From contig NZ_SDLV01000004.1 in NCBI RefSeq assembly GCF_004916905.1, positions 62,001-126,000 on the forward strand: DNA of 64,000 nt. The letters are read 5' to 3'. Shown in pieces: positions 16,781 through 24,484 of the stretch. The notes beneath the pieces were generated by a model that saw nothing but the letters and a program-made list of their open reading frames with translations, was not told the DNA's origin and did not search any database. The first letter of the stretch is position 1, and every line of letters starts with the position of its first letter. The stretch is from Chryseobacterium candidae. GTDB taxonomy: Bacteria; Bacteroidota; Bacteroidia; Flavobacteriales; Weeksellaceae. Made by a program: the position numbers and the translations under genes.

Positions 16781-17476
16781 TTATAAATATTCCTTAATCT
16801 GCTGAAGATGGGTAATGGCTTTTAAACCTTCTTTCTGCTTATCTTCTTTATATACATCAAAGAAAATTGCATCCATTCCGAAATCCGTAGCTCCCATGGC
16901 GTCTGCAATCCAGTCGTCACCAATCAGGATACTTTCTTCCTTTTTTGCATCGGAAAGGCTTAGTGAGTATTCAAAGATTCTTGGATTAGGTTTTCTTACT
17001 CCTACAGCATCTGCACTGGTAATGGTTTTAAAATAAGGGGCAATTCCGGAAAGTGAACATTTTCTTTCTGTCACTTCCTGAAATCCGTTGGAAATAATAT
17101 GTAATGTATAATTCTTAGCTTTCAGATATTCCAAAACATCTTCAGCTCCTTCCACCAATTCGTTATAACTCACAATATTATCAAGGAAATTTTCTTCAAA
17201 ATAAATGGCAAGCTCTTTATCATCTACTCCAAAATGTTTAAATGAATCATAAAAACGGTGTTCTCTCAGGTACTCTTTGCCGATAATACCGTCTCTGATC
17301 TTTTCCCACAACTCTTCGTTGATATCGTGATATACAGAGTGAAACTCTTCAAAATCTATATGATACTTTGAAGTAATTTCCTGTTTTTCAAAAAGATCTT
17401 TGATGGTAAGATAGGCATTTCTGCGGTGATCCCAGAGTGTATTATCCAGGTCAAAAAAAACGTGCTGCATTTTCAT
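16781..17476 (-). CDS. YjjG-family HAD nucleotidase
   Basis: This HAD phosphatase is of the YjjG type, which removes phosphate from non-canonical pyrimidine nucleotides. From the ATG at 17476 it has 231 residues. Motif I is FFDLDNT with D9 and D11, motif II lies in HIISNGFQE, motif III has VRKPNP and motif IV is LIGDDWIADA. A TTG nine bases upstream also opens the frame, but a TAACTTTG promoter box at 17483-17490 overlaps it, which favours the ATG. The small gene upstream on the same strand ends just 20 bases away, yet this gene appears to have its own promoter. Confidence 0.9.
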   Translation of the reverse strand: MKMQHVFFDLDNTLWDHRRNAYLTIKDLFEKQEITSKYHIDFEEFHSVYHDINEELWEKIRDGIIGKEYLREHRFYDSFKHFGVDDKELAIYFEENFLDNIVSYNELVEGAEDVLEYLKAKNYTLHIISNGFQEVTERKCSLSGIAPYFKTITSADAVGVRKPNPRIFEYSLSLSDAKKEESILIGDDWIADAMGATDFGMDAIFFDVYKEDKQKEGLKAITHLQQIKEYL

Positions 17477-17482
17477 ACAGCA

Positions 17483-17490
17483 CAAAGTTA
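17483..17490 (-). promoter_or_regulatory. -7 promoter box for the YjjG-like gene
   Basis: TAACTTTG matches TAnnTTTG. Only six bases separate it from the ATG at 17476, so the mRNA would be almost leaderless. Confidence 0.5.
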
Positions 17491-17496
17491 ATAATT

Positions 17497-17631
17497 TTAA
17501 TTTTTTGTAATAGGATAATTTTTGCTCTTGCTTTTCACAACCTCAAGGCTTTTAGAAAAATTAAGCAAAAAATCAATGGTTTGTTTCTTAGGTTTCAAAG
17601 TTTTCACTTTTAAGGAGTCATTTTTTTTCAT
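17497..17631 (-). CDS. Small conserved-looking protein downstream of the sigma factor
   Basis: This 44-residue open frame starts MKKNDSLKVKTLKPKKQ, continues TIDFLLNFSKSLEVVKSK and ends in NYPITKN. It is basic, with one amphipathic helix around TIDFLLNFSKSLEVV, and has no signal peptide or transmembrane helix. It begins 47 bases after the stop of the ECF sigma factor gene on the same strand, with no hairpin between, so co-transcription is likely. I recall similar 40-50 residue proteins in other flavobacteria but cannot confirm that. A regulatory role is only a guess. Confidence 0.6.
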   Translation of the reverse strand: MKKNDSLKVKTLKPKKQTIDFLLNFSKSLEVVKSKSKNYPITKN

Positions 17632-17678
17632 AAGCGAAGTATGTTTTCCTTAAAACGTGAAATTTCAGTAAATATTAT

Positions 17679-18269
17679 CTATCTGGTTAATATTATGTTG
17701 TTGTCATCCATGATTTTTCTCAGGTTTATGAGTGCATATCTTACTCTGCCCAAAGTTGTATTAATGCTCATCTCTGTATGATCTGCGATTTCTTTGAAAC
17801 TCAGACCATCAAAAAATCTCAGTTTAATTACCTCCTGCTGGTTTTGTGGTAAAAACTGTAACATCCTCAGCAAATCTTCCTGGATCTGATTGGTTACCAG
17901 CTGATCTTCAATATTTTCTGAAGGCTCTCTGATCAAATCAAAAATAGAATACTCATCTGTTTCAAAAGTAGTTTCTGAAACTTTGATATTCTTTGCTTTT
18001 GATCTGAAATGATCAATGATTAAATTATGAGAAATTCTTTTTGCCCAAAGAATAAATTTACCTTCTTCGTTATAGCGCCCTTCTTTTAGCATTACAATAA
18101 TCTTCATGAATGTATCCTGAAAGATATCATTAGCCAAATCTTCATCATTAATTTTGTAAAAAATGAATGTAAACAGTTCTCTCTGATGTCGATGAATAAG
18201 GGTTGACAACGCACCCTCGTCTCCTTTTTGGTAAAGGGAAATTAGTAAACTATCCGATTTTGATTTCAT
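17679..18269 (-). CDS. ECF-type RNA polymerase sigma factor
   Basis: This sigma-70 family factor of the extracytoplasmic-function class has 196 residues from the ATG at 18269; a TTG four codons upstream is less likely. Region 2 spans about 25-95 (DLANDIFQDTFMKII, then WAKRISHNLIIDHFRSK). Region 4 spans about 125-190 (LPQNQQEVIKLRFFDGLSF, then EIADHTEMSINTTLGRVRYA). No anti-sigma factor gene follows; the only downstream partner is a 44-residue gene. Target promoters and the inducing signal are unknown. Confidence 0.93.
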   Translation of the reverse strand: MKSKSDSLLISLYQKGDEGALSTLIHRHQRELFTFIFYKINDEDLANDIFQDTFMKIIVMLKEGRYNEEGKFILWAKRISHNLIIDHFRSKAKNIKVSETTFETDEYSIFDLIREPSENIEDQLVTNQIQEDLLRMLQFLPQNQQEVIKLRFFDGLSFKEIADHTEMSINTTLGRVRYALINLRKIMDDNNIILTR

Positions 18270-18464
18270 AACTCTTCTCAATATAAATATTTGCAGACAG
18301 ACATTCTACCAGATATTTCTTCTGGCCTTTGCTGTATAAACAAAACAGTTCTAGAGTAGAGTCTCTTCTATAGGCGTTAGTACAATTATTATGATGTAAA
18401 TATAATAATTTTTTAATAACTGTTAACCTATTATTAAATTTTATAGAGAAAAATCTAAAAAAAA

Positions 18465-18956
18465 TCACTTAAACATATCATGAATGAAGACTGTAGGAAT
18501 ATTTAATGTAAAATTAACATTAAGCCCTTTCATTTCTTTTCCGTTCAGCCGGGTGTTTCCTATAGGAAAAGCATATCCACCTGTAAGATCCAGCATTCCG
18601 AACAAAGTAACTCCTATCTTAGGGGCAACATATTTATTGGTTCCTTCCACTCCGGCTAAAAAGTAATATGAGTGATAGAAATCCACGTTCTTTTCAAAAT
18701 TAAGAAGTACATCTGCCTGCAGTTTAGGCATAATAGCAAATTTAGAATCTACAGAACCCATCATTGCAGAACCTCCCAATCTGTAAATTACGTCATCATT
18801 TTTAAGAAAAAGCAATTTACCTCCTACTTCTCCGAAACTCTGGTTCTGGTAAGTATATCCCACACTAATCATTTTATGCATGGTATATTGAGCTTTTGCT
18901 ACTGTACTTAGTACAAACAGTGACAGGGCGGCAGCTACAGTCCGAAAATTCATCAT
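18465..18956 (-). CDS. Exported protein, probable small outer-membrane beta-barrel
   Basis: This 163-residue protein has a signal peptide (about 1-23, cleavage after AKA) and a mature part of alternating hydrophobic strands rich in glycine and aromatic residues (MISVGYTYQNQSFGEVGGKL, FYHSYYFLAGVEG, GVTLFGMLDLTGGYAF). This suggests an eight-strand-like barrel. It ends in a phenylalanine-lysine pair rather than the classic terminal F. I do not recognise a family. The second ATG codon (18953) could equally be the start. It lies between the sigma factor gene and metK with no visible link to either. Confidence 0.6.
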   Translation of the reverse strand: MMNFRTVAAALSLFVLSTVAKAQYTMHKMISVGYTYQNQSFGEVGGKLLFLKNDDVIYRLGGSAMMGSVDSKFAIMPKLQADVLLNFEKNVDFYHSYYFLAGVEGTNKYVAPKIGVTLFGMLDLTGGYAFPIGNTRLNGKEMKGLNVNFTLNIPTVFIHDMFK

Positions 18957-18983
18957 CTTTCTATATTATTAAAGTGTAAAATT

Positions 18984-19017
18984 AAAAAAAACTGCCTTAT
19001 CCAGAGATAAAGCAGTT
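18984..19017 (-). terminator. Terminator of metK
   Basis: On the minus strand AACTGCTTTATC and GATAAGGCAGTT form a 12-bp stem with one mismatch or wobble, followed by a run of T residues. It lies 25 bases after the metK stop. Confidence 0.85.
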
Positions 19018-19041
19018 CATTTATTATGGTTTAAAGAGAAA

Positions 19042-20322
19042 TTAAATTCCAAAAGCGGTTTTAATCTCCTCTACTTTGTCAAGTTTTTCCCAGGTAAAAA
19101 ATTCAAGACCTTTCAATGTAAGTTCGTTTTTATGTCCTTTATTGAAAGTTTTATCAGCTATATAATGCTCTTTACCCATGTGTCCGTAAGAAGCCGTTTC
19201 CTGATAAATAGGGTTTCTTAATTTTAAGTTCTGTTCGATAGCATAAGGTCTTAAATCAAAAATAGCAGAAACTTTTTTCGCAATATCCCCATCATGAAGA
19301 TCCACTTTTGCCGTTCCGTAAGTATTGATATATAAACCACAAGGTTCAGCTACCCCAATGGCGTAAGAAACCTGCACTAAAACTTCATCCGCTACTCCCG
19401 CAGCTACTAAATTTTTAGCAATATGTCTTGTTGCATATGCAGCACTTCTGTCAACTTTAGAAGGATCTTTTCCAGAGAAAGCACCACCACCGTGAGCACC
19501 TTTACCTCCGTATGTATCAACGATGATTTTTCTACCCGTAAGACCTGTATCTCCGTGAGGTCCTCCGATTACAAATTTCCCGGTAGGATTGATGTGATAT
19601 TTGATCTGATCGTTAAATAAGGCTTTGATTTCTTCAGTTTGCTGTGCAACCACTCTTGGAACCAGAATATTTTTGATATCCTCACGGATTTTATTCAGCA
19701 TTTCTTCTTCGCTTCCAAAGTCGTCATGTTGAGTAGAAACTACAATAGAATCAATTCTGATAGGCTTGTGATCATCAGAATACTCAATGGTTACCTGGCT
19801 TTTTGCATCCGGACGAAGATAAGTAATCTCCTTATTTTCTCTTCTGATAGCAGAAAGTTCTTTCAGAATCGTGTGGGCAAGATCCAATGCAAGAGGCATA
19901 TAGTTAGCCGTCTCATTGGTAGCATACCCGAACATCATTCCCTGGTCTCCAGCTCCCTGTGCATTTGCTTTAGCTTCGAAAGACTCGTCATTTACCGCTC
20001 TGTCAACTCCCTGGTTGATATCAGGCGACTGTTCATGGATCGCAGAAATAACTCCGCAAGAATCTCCATTGAACATATACTCTCCTTTCGTGTACCCGAT
20101 TCCGTTGATTACTTCTCTGGCAATAGTCTGTACATCAAGGTAAGCATCTGATTTTACTTCTCCTGCCAATACCACCTGTCCGGTCGTTACAAGAGTTTCA
20201 CATGCTACTTTTGAATCTTTATCATATGCTAAGAAATGGTCGATTAAAGCATCGGAAATTTGATCGGCAATTTTATCCGGATGTCCTTCTGAAACTGATT
20301 CAGATGTAAATAAATAAGACAT
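19042..20322 (-). CDS. metK: S-adenosylmethionine synthase
   Basis: This enzyme makes S-adenosylmethionine from methionine and ATP. It has 426 residues, longer than the 384 of Escherichia coli, as is usual in Bacteroidota. Hallmarks are [13 protein letters not shown] at about 14-26, [12 protein letters not shown] in the middle and [20 protein letters not shown] at about 275-295. The gene is single and has a leader of about 130 bases that contains a SAM-II-like aptamer, so it is probably controlled by its own product. A terminator follows the gene. Confidence 0.98.
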   Translation of the reverse strand: MSYLFTSESVSEGHPDKIADQISDALIDHFLAYDKDSKVACETLVTTGQVVLAGEVKSDAYLDVQTIAREVINGIGYTKGEYMFNGDSCGVISAIHEQSPDINQGVDRAVNDESFEAKANAQGAGDQGMMFGYATNETANYMPLALDLAHTILKELSAIRRENKEITYLRPDAKSQVTIEYSDDHKPIRIDSIVVSTQHDDFGSEEEMLNKIREDIKNILVPRVVAQQTEEIKALFNDQIKYHINPTGKFVIGGPHGDTGLTGRKIIVDTYGGKGAHGGGAFSGKDPSKVDRSAAYATRHIAKNLVAAGVADEVLVQVSYAIGVAEPCGLYINTYGTAKVDLHDGDIAKKVSAIFDLRPYAIEQNLKLRNPIYQETASYGHMGKEHYIADKTFNKGHKNELTLKGLEFFTWEKLDKVEEIKTAFGI

Positions 20323-20395
20323 ATAATTCTTTTGTTTTTAAAGATTTAAATAGTGTTTGCGAAAAATATGAATGAAATTGCCCAGAAAAAAGAAT

Positions 20396-20447
20396 ACTGT
20401 TTTAGCATTTTTTTATAGAGGTTGCAATCAGGTCAAATTTTTCCTCG
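20396..20447 (-). promoter_or_regulatory. SAM-II-type riboswitch in the metK leader
   Basis: The minus strand carries the SAM-II pattern: P1 5' arm GAGG (20446-20443), the loop TTTGACCTGATTGCAA, P1 3' arm CCTC (20421-20418), an A-rich linker, then GCTAAAACAG (20406-20397). The last element can form the pseudoknot with CTGATTGC: GC with GC, AA with TT past a bulged T, and CAG with CTG. Loop and 3' motif closely follow the published SAM-II consensus. P1 is only 4 bp. A T-rich tract follows the pseudoknot directly. The class is best known from alphaproteobacteria. Confidence 0.75.
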
Positions 20448-20460
20448 TAATAAACGTCAG

Positions 20461-20468
20461 CAAATTTA
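20461..20468 (-). promoter_or_regulatory. Promoter of metK
   Basis: The TAAATTTG -7 box on the minus strand has a TTTTTG element 20 bases upstream, a good -33/-7 pair. Transcription would start just before the SAM-II aptamer, which supports the riboswitch call. Confidence 0.7.
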
Positions 20469-20556
20469 AGTACTATTTTCCTAATACTCAAAAATTTTGT
20501 TTATTAATTATACTTTTATTTAAATTGATGATTTCTATCACTTTAAAGCATTTCCA

Positions 20557-21507
20557 TTACTGAGGCTTAATGCTTACAAATTCTTTCGGACTTTCGTGAT
20601 AATTCAGCTTAAGTTCTAAAGAAGTTTTGATAGAGTGTGATAATTCATCAATAATTTTTTGTTTAAAAGTGGGTTTATAATAAATAATACTGATTTCTCT
20701 ATAAGGGAAAGGCTTTTTGAATCTGAAAACATTTTTCTTCTGCTCTTCAGAAAGCTGGCTCAGCGCCAATTCCGGCAGAATACTGATTCCTCCTACTTTA
20801 TCTACCATGTGTACCAACGTCTGGATATTGGAAGCTAAGAAATCCAGATTTTTAGGCTTCAGGGTATTTTCTTTCAGGTGGCAGATATTTTCAAACTGAT
20901 TTCTCAGACAGTTTCCTTCTTCAAGCAGCCATACTTTCTCTACATTCAGATCTTCCGGAATGATGTAGGAATTCTTTTTATTAGCTTCAGTATTGGAGCT
21001 GTAAATCATCAGCTCTTCATTGAAAAGGAAATCCTGATAGAACTCATCAGCAGTATCGTAAGGAGTGGAAATAATTCCCGCATCCAACTCTCCTGCTTTT
21101 AAAGCTTTAATAATATTATCAGTTGTCATTTCTTTTACATTCATCTGAATCTTCGGATTATCCTCCAGAAATTTGAAAATCTCCGTTGGCAGAATGAAAG
21201 AAGAAACGGTAGGAATGATTCCCAGATTGATGGTGCCTCCTAAAATATTATTCAAAAGGTTCGCTTTGTTCTTCAGCTCATTGACAGATTCGATAATTAC
21301 CTTTGCCTGATCAATAATCTGAAGCCCTACATCCGTGGTACGAATCGGGTGAGTAGTTCTGTCGAAAACCTTTACATCCAGTTCATCTTCAAATTTCTGT
21401 ATCATGGCACTTAACGTAGGTTGGGTAATAAAACACGCCTGAGCGGCCTTACCAAAATGTTTATACTTATCAACAGCGATAAGATACTCCAGTTGCTGAA
21501 TGTTCAT
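20557..21507 (-). CDS. oxyR: OxyR-type LysR-family peroxide sensor
   Basis: This 316-residue LysR-type regulator starts with the winged helix-turn-helix MNIQQLEYLIAVDKYKHFGK. The sensing domain holds two cysteines, C200 in EEGNCLRNQ and C209 in ENICHL. They match the peroxide-sensing pair Cys199/Cys208 of E. coli OxyR in both context and spacing. Oxidation to a disulfide would switch it to an activator. The gene is divergent from a catalase gene, the classical OxyR target, with 133 bases between the two start codons. Confidence 0.92.
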   Translation of the reverse strand: MNIQQLEYLIAVDKYKHFGKAAQACFITQPTLSAMIQKFEDELDVKVFDRTTHPIRTTDVGLQIIDQAKVIIESVNELKNKANLLNNILGGTINLGIIPTVSSFILPTEIFKFLEDNPKIQMNVKEMTTDNIIKALKAGELDAGIISTPYDTADEFYQDFLFNEELMIYSSNTEANKKNSYIIPEDLNVEKVWLLEEGNCLRNQFENICHLKENTLKPKNLDFLASNIQTLVHMVDKVGGISILPELALSQLSEEQKKNVFRFKKPFPYREISIIYYKPTFKQKIIDELSHSIKTSLELKLNYHESPKEFVSIKPQ

Positions 21508-21518
21508 TTGATTAATAT

Positions 21519-21556
21519 TATCTATTACAAAGATATAACGTTTTTGCTATTAGCAA
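21519..21556. promoter_or_regulatory. oxyR promoter box and possible OxyR operator
   Basis: TATCTTTG (minus, 21535-21528) matches the -7 box and sits 20 bases before the oxyR ATG. It is part of an inverted repeat TATCT-N7-AGATA (21519-21535). Next to it is a perfect palindrome TTGCTA-T-TAGCAA (21544-21556). Paired ATAG/CTAT half-sites are typical of OxyR operators, but the spacing here does not match the E. coli pattern exactly. Confidence 0.5.
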
Positions 21557-21569
21557 TTAAAAATTCAAG

Positions 21570-21599
21570 TAAATTTGATATTCACTACCTTTACATTTG
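21570..21599 (+). promoter_or_regulatory. Two candidate -7 boxes for the catalase gene
   Basis: TAAATTTG (21570-21577) and TACATTTG (21592-21599) both match TAnnTTTG, 41-63 bases before the catalase ATG at 21641. Confidence 0.55.
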
Positions 21600-21640
21600 G
21601 ATTTAGAAAAAAGAAAAACATTTACAAATCATTAATAGAT

Positions 21641-23128
21641 ATGGATTCTAAAAAATTAACGTTAAGTAACGGATCACCTTATTATGAACATCAGGATTCA
21701 CAGACGGTAGGACCAAGAGGACCGGTATTGCTGCAGGACTTTATTCTTCAGGAAAATCTTGCGCATTTCGTTAGGGAAAGAATTCCTGAAAGGATTGTGC
21801 ATGCCAAAGGAAGCGGAGCGTACGGAACCTTCACCGTAACACATGACATCAGCCAGTACACGAAAGCAAAACTGTTTTCAAAAGTAGGGAACTCATGCAG
21901 AATGTTTGCAAGATTTTCTACAGTGGGAGGTGAAAAAGGAAGTGCAGATACTGCGAGAGACCCAAGAGGATTTGCCTTAAAATTTTACACTGAAGACGGG
22001 AACTGGGATCTTGTAGGAAACAATACTCCTGTATTCTTTATTAAGGATGCAAAAAAATTTCCGGATTTTATTCATACTCAGAAAAGAGTTCCGAAAACCA
22101 ATTTAAAAAGCGCCACAATGATGTGGGATTTCTGGAGCTTAAACCCTGAATCACTTCATCAGGTTCTTATATTAATGTCAGACAGAGGAACTCCGTATGG
22201 CTACAGACATATGAATGGTTTCGGATCTCACACTTTCTCTATGATCAATGATAAAGATGAAAGAGTATGGGTGAAATTCCATTTTAAAACCAAGCAGGGA
22301 GTAAAAAACTTTACAGATGAAGAAGCGGTAAAAATGGCAGGAGAAAACCCGGACTTTGCACAGGAAGATCTTTGCAATGCTATTGAAAGCGGTAACTTCC
22401 CGAAATGGACATTATATATACAGGTAATGACGGAGGAACAGGCAAAAGACTTCAGATGGAATCCGTTTGATGTAACCAAAGTATGGTTTCATGATGACTT
22501 CCCTCTGATTGAGGTAGGAGAAATGGAACTGAATGAAATACCCATAAATTATTTTGCCCACGTGGAACAGTCTACTTTTTCACCAAGTAACTTAATTAAC
22601 GGAATCAGTTTCTCACCGGACAAAATGCTTCAGGGAAGATTATTCTCATATCCTGACGCTCACCGTTACAGAGTAGGTGTCAATGCTCATCAGCTGGAAG
22701 TAAACAGATGTCCTTTTGCGGTGAACAATTACCAAAGAGATGGTTTTATGGCAGACTCAAGCCACTATCAGGATAAACCGAATTACCACCCGAACAGTTT
22801 TGATGACATCAAGCCGGATTCATCTTATAAAAACTACGAATATGAGCTAGACAGTGCTCATGTTGCCAGTTACAACAGAAATGACAACGACAGTGATCAC
22901 TATACTCAACCGGGACTTTTATATTCAAAAGCAATGAATGCAGAGGAAAGAGATCATTTGATCAAAAATATTGTAGGCAGCATGAATGGTATAACCGGGC
23001 CGAAAAAAGACGAGATTATCAACCGGCAGCTATGTCACTTTTTCCGTGCTAACATTGAACTTGGCATGAAAGTGGCTTCTCAACTAAACGTCAATATTGA
23101 TGCAAATATGATGAATCATTCCAAATAA
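21641..23128 (+). CDS. katA: Haem catalase
   Basis: This is a small-subunit monofunctional catalase of 495 residues that splits hydrogen peroxide. The catalytic His54 is in RIVHAKGSGAYG and Asn127 in LVGNNTPVFF. The proximal haem tyrosine lies in RLFSYPDAHRYRVG. The frame is open 22 codons further upstream, but that stretch contains the promoter boxes, and MDSKKLTLSNGSP is the usual start in related proteins. There is no signal peptide, so it is cytoplasmic. It faces oxyR across a shared control region, and a terminator follows. Confidence 0.96.
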   Translation: MDSKKLTLSNGSPYYEHQDSQTVGPRGPVLLQDFILQENLAHFVRERIPERIVHAKGSGAYGTFTVTHDISQYTKAKLFSKVGNSCRMFARFSTVGGEKGSADTARDPRGFALKFYTEDGNWDLVGNNTPVFFIKDAKKFPDFIHTQKRVPKTNLKSATMMWDFWSLNPESLHQVLILMSDRGTPYGYRHMNGFGSHTFSMINDKDERVWVKFHFKTKQGVKNFTDEEAVKMAGENPDFAQEDLCNAIESGNFPKWTLYIQVMTEEQAKDFRWNPFDVTKVWFHDDFPLIEVGEMELNEIPINYFAHVEQSTFSPSNLINGISFSPDKMLQGRLFSYPDAHRYRVGVNAHQLEVNRCPFAVNNYQRDGFMADSSHYQDKPNYHPNSFDDIKPDSSYKNYEYELDSAHVASYNRNDNDSDHYTQPGLLYSKAMNAEERDHLIKNIVGSMNGITGPKKDEIINRQLCHFFRANIELGMKVASQLNVNIDANMMNHSK

Positions 23129-23147
23129 TCATTTTGAATGATAAATT

Positions 23148-23187
23148 AAAAAAAAGGAAAAAAAAATAATATTTTTTCCTTTTTTTT
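23148..23187 (+). terminator. Terminator of the catalase gene
   Basis: An A/T-rich hairpin has arms AAAAAAAAGGAAAAAA and TTTTTTCCTTTTTTTT around a short ATAAT loop, ending in a T tract. Confidence 0.75.
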
Positions 23188-23233
23188 GTAAAAAATTCAT
23201 AATTTGCAAAGGATGATATTTTAAAGTGGAAAA

Positions 23234-24001
23234 ATGAGTTACGAGAACATATTATTAAAAAAAGAAGATAAATTATCTATTATTACCATAAATAGACCTG
23301 AGAGTTTAAATGCTTTGAATGCAAAAACAATTCAGGAAATCAGTACCGCGCTTGATGAGCTTAACGCTGACACTTCATGCAGAGTAATTATTCTTACCGG
23401 AAGTGGCGAAAAATCTTTTGTCGCGGGAGCTGATATCAAGGAATTCAGTGACTTCGGACAGGAAAAAGCTGAAGAACTTGCAAGAAACGGACAAAATACA
23501 TTGTTCAACAAAATTGAAAACATGTCTAAACCTGTCATAGCAGCCGTAAATGGTTTTGCATTAGGAGGAGGTTTAGAGCTTGCCATGGCATGCCACATCA
23601 GATATGCATCAGAGAATGCCAAATTAGGACTTCCTGAAGTAACTCTTGGATTAATTCCGGGATATGGAGGAACCCAGAGGCTTCCAAAGCTTGTAGGAAA
23701 AGGTATTGCCAATGAAATGATCTTCTCTGCCAAAATGATCCCTGCTCAAAAAGCAAAAGAGATCGGACTGGTAAATGAAGTATACCCTATAGAAGAATTA
23801 TTAACCAAAACAAAAGAATTAGCAAATACGATTGCCAACAACTCACCGATGGCAATATCCAAGGCTATCAACGCCGTGAATTTATCTGACACGGAGAAAG
23901 GTTTTGAAACTGAAATCAAATATTTCGGAGAACTTTTTGAAATGGAAGATAAGAAAGAAGGAGTTACCGCGTTTCTAGAGAAGAGAAAGCCTAACTTCTA
24001 A
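23234..24001 (+). CDS. Enoyl-CoA hydratase/crotonase family
   Basis: This 255-residue crotonase probably hydrates trans-2-enoyl-CoA in fatty acid or amino acid breakdown. The oxyanion-hole segment FVAGADIKEF is at about 62-71. The catalytic glutamates are E115 in ALGGGLELAMAC and E135 in LGLPEVTLGLIPG, both conserved. Its C-terminus GVTAFLEKRKPNF is typical of true hydratases. The next gene starts 54 bases later. Substrate chain length cannot be told from sequence alone. Confidence 0.93.
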   Translation: MSYENILLKKEDKLSIITINRPESLNALNAKTIQEISTALDELNADTSCRVIILTGSGEKSFVAGADIKEFSDFGQEKAEELARNGQNTLFNKIENMSKPVIAAVNGFALGGGLELAMACHIRYASENAKLGLPEVTLGLIPGYGGTQRLPKLVGKGIANEMIFSAKMIPAQKAKEIGLVNEVYPIEELLTKTKELANTIANNSPMAISKAINAVNLSDTEKGFETEIKYFGELFEMEDKKEGVTAFLEKRKPNF

Positions 24002-24055
24002 ATCTTTCTAAAAGATTTTAATCCAAATTATTTCGAAAAAAAACAATGCTGCGGT

Positions 24056-24478
24056 ATGAATAAGTTTGATAAAGCTTATCTAAAAATGGCTCAGGAATGG
24101 GCAAAACTCTCCTACTGTAAGAGAAAACAGGTGGGGGCTCTTATCGTAAAAGATAGGATGATTATTTCAGATGGTTACAACGGAACTCCTTCGGGATTCG
24201 AAAACTGCTGTGAAGATGAAGAAGGAAAAACACACTGGTACGTATTGCATGCGGAGGCCAACGCTATATTAAAGCTGGCTGGCTCTACCCAATCTGCAAA
24301 AGGAGCAACGTTATATTTAACGCTCTCTCCCTGTAAAGAATGCAGCAAACTGATTCTGCAGGCAGGGATTACGAGACTGGTGTATATTAATGAGTATTCG
24401 GATGACGATGGAATATCGTTTCTGAGAAACCATAACATTGAAATAGAACAAATATCGGACTGTGAACTAAAAAAATAA
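24056..24478 (+). CDS. dCMP deaminase-family protein
   Basis: This 140-residue zinc deaminase has the signature HAEANAIL for the zinc-binding His and catalytic Glu (about residue 62) and LSPCKECSKL for the two zinc cysteines. It also has the N-terminal KRKQVGALIVKD that is common in ComEB/dCMP deaminases. The reaction is likely deoxycytidylate to deoxyuridylate, which feeds thymidylate synthesis. The xerD-like gene starts six bases after its stop, so both are probably translated from one mRNA together with the following Nudix gene. Confidence 0.9.
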   Translation: MNKFDKAYLKMAQEWAKLSYCKRKQVGALIVKDRMIISDGYNGTPSGFENCCEDEEGKTHWYVLHAEANAILKLAGSTQSAKGATLYLTLSPCKECSKLILQAGITRLVYINEYSDDDGISFLRNHNIEIEQISDCELKK

Positions 24479-24484
24479 GCACAA

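Noticed and set aside
18250..18468. 72-codon minus-strand ORF between the sigma gene and the exported protein gene
   Set aside because: Low-complexity hydrophobic and aromatic content from AT-rich intergenic DNA. It runs into the sigma factor gene in another frame and has no recognisable motif.
21575..21640. N-terminal extension of catalase by 22 codons
   Set aside because: The stretch contains two promoter-box matches, and related catalases begin at MDSKK.
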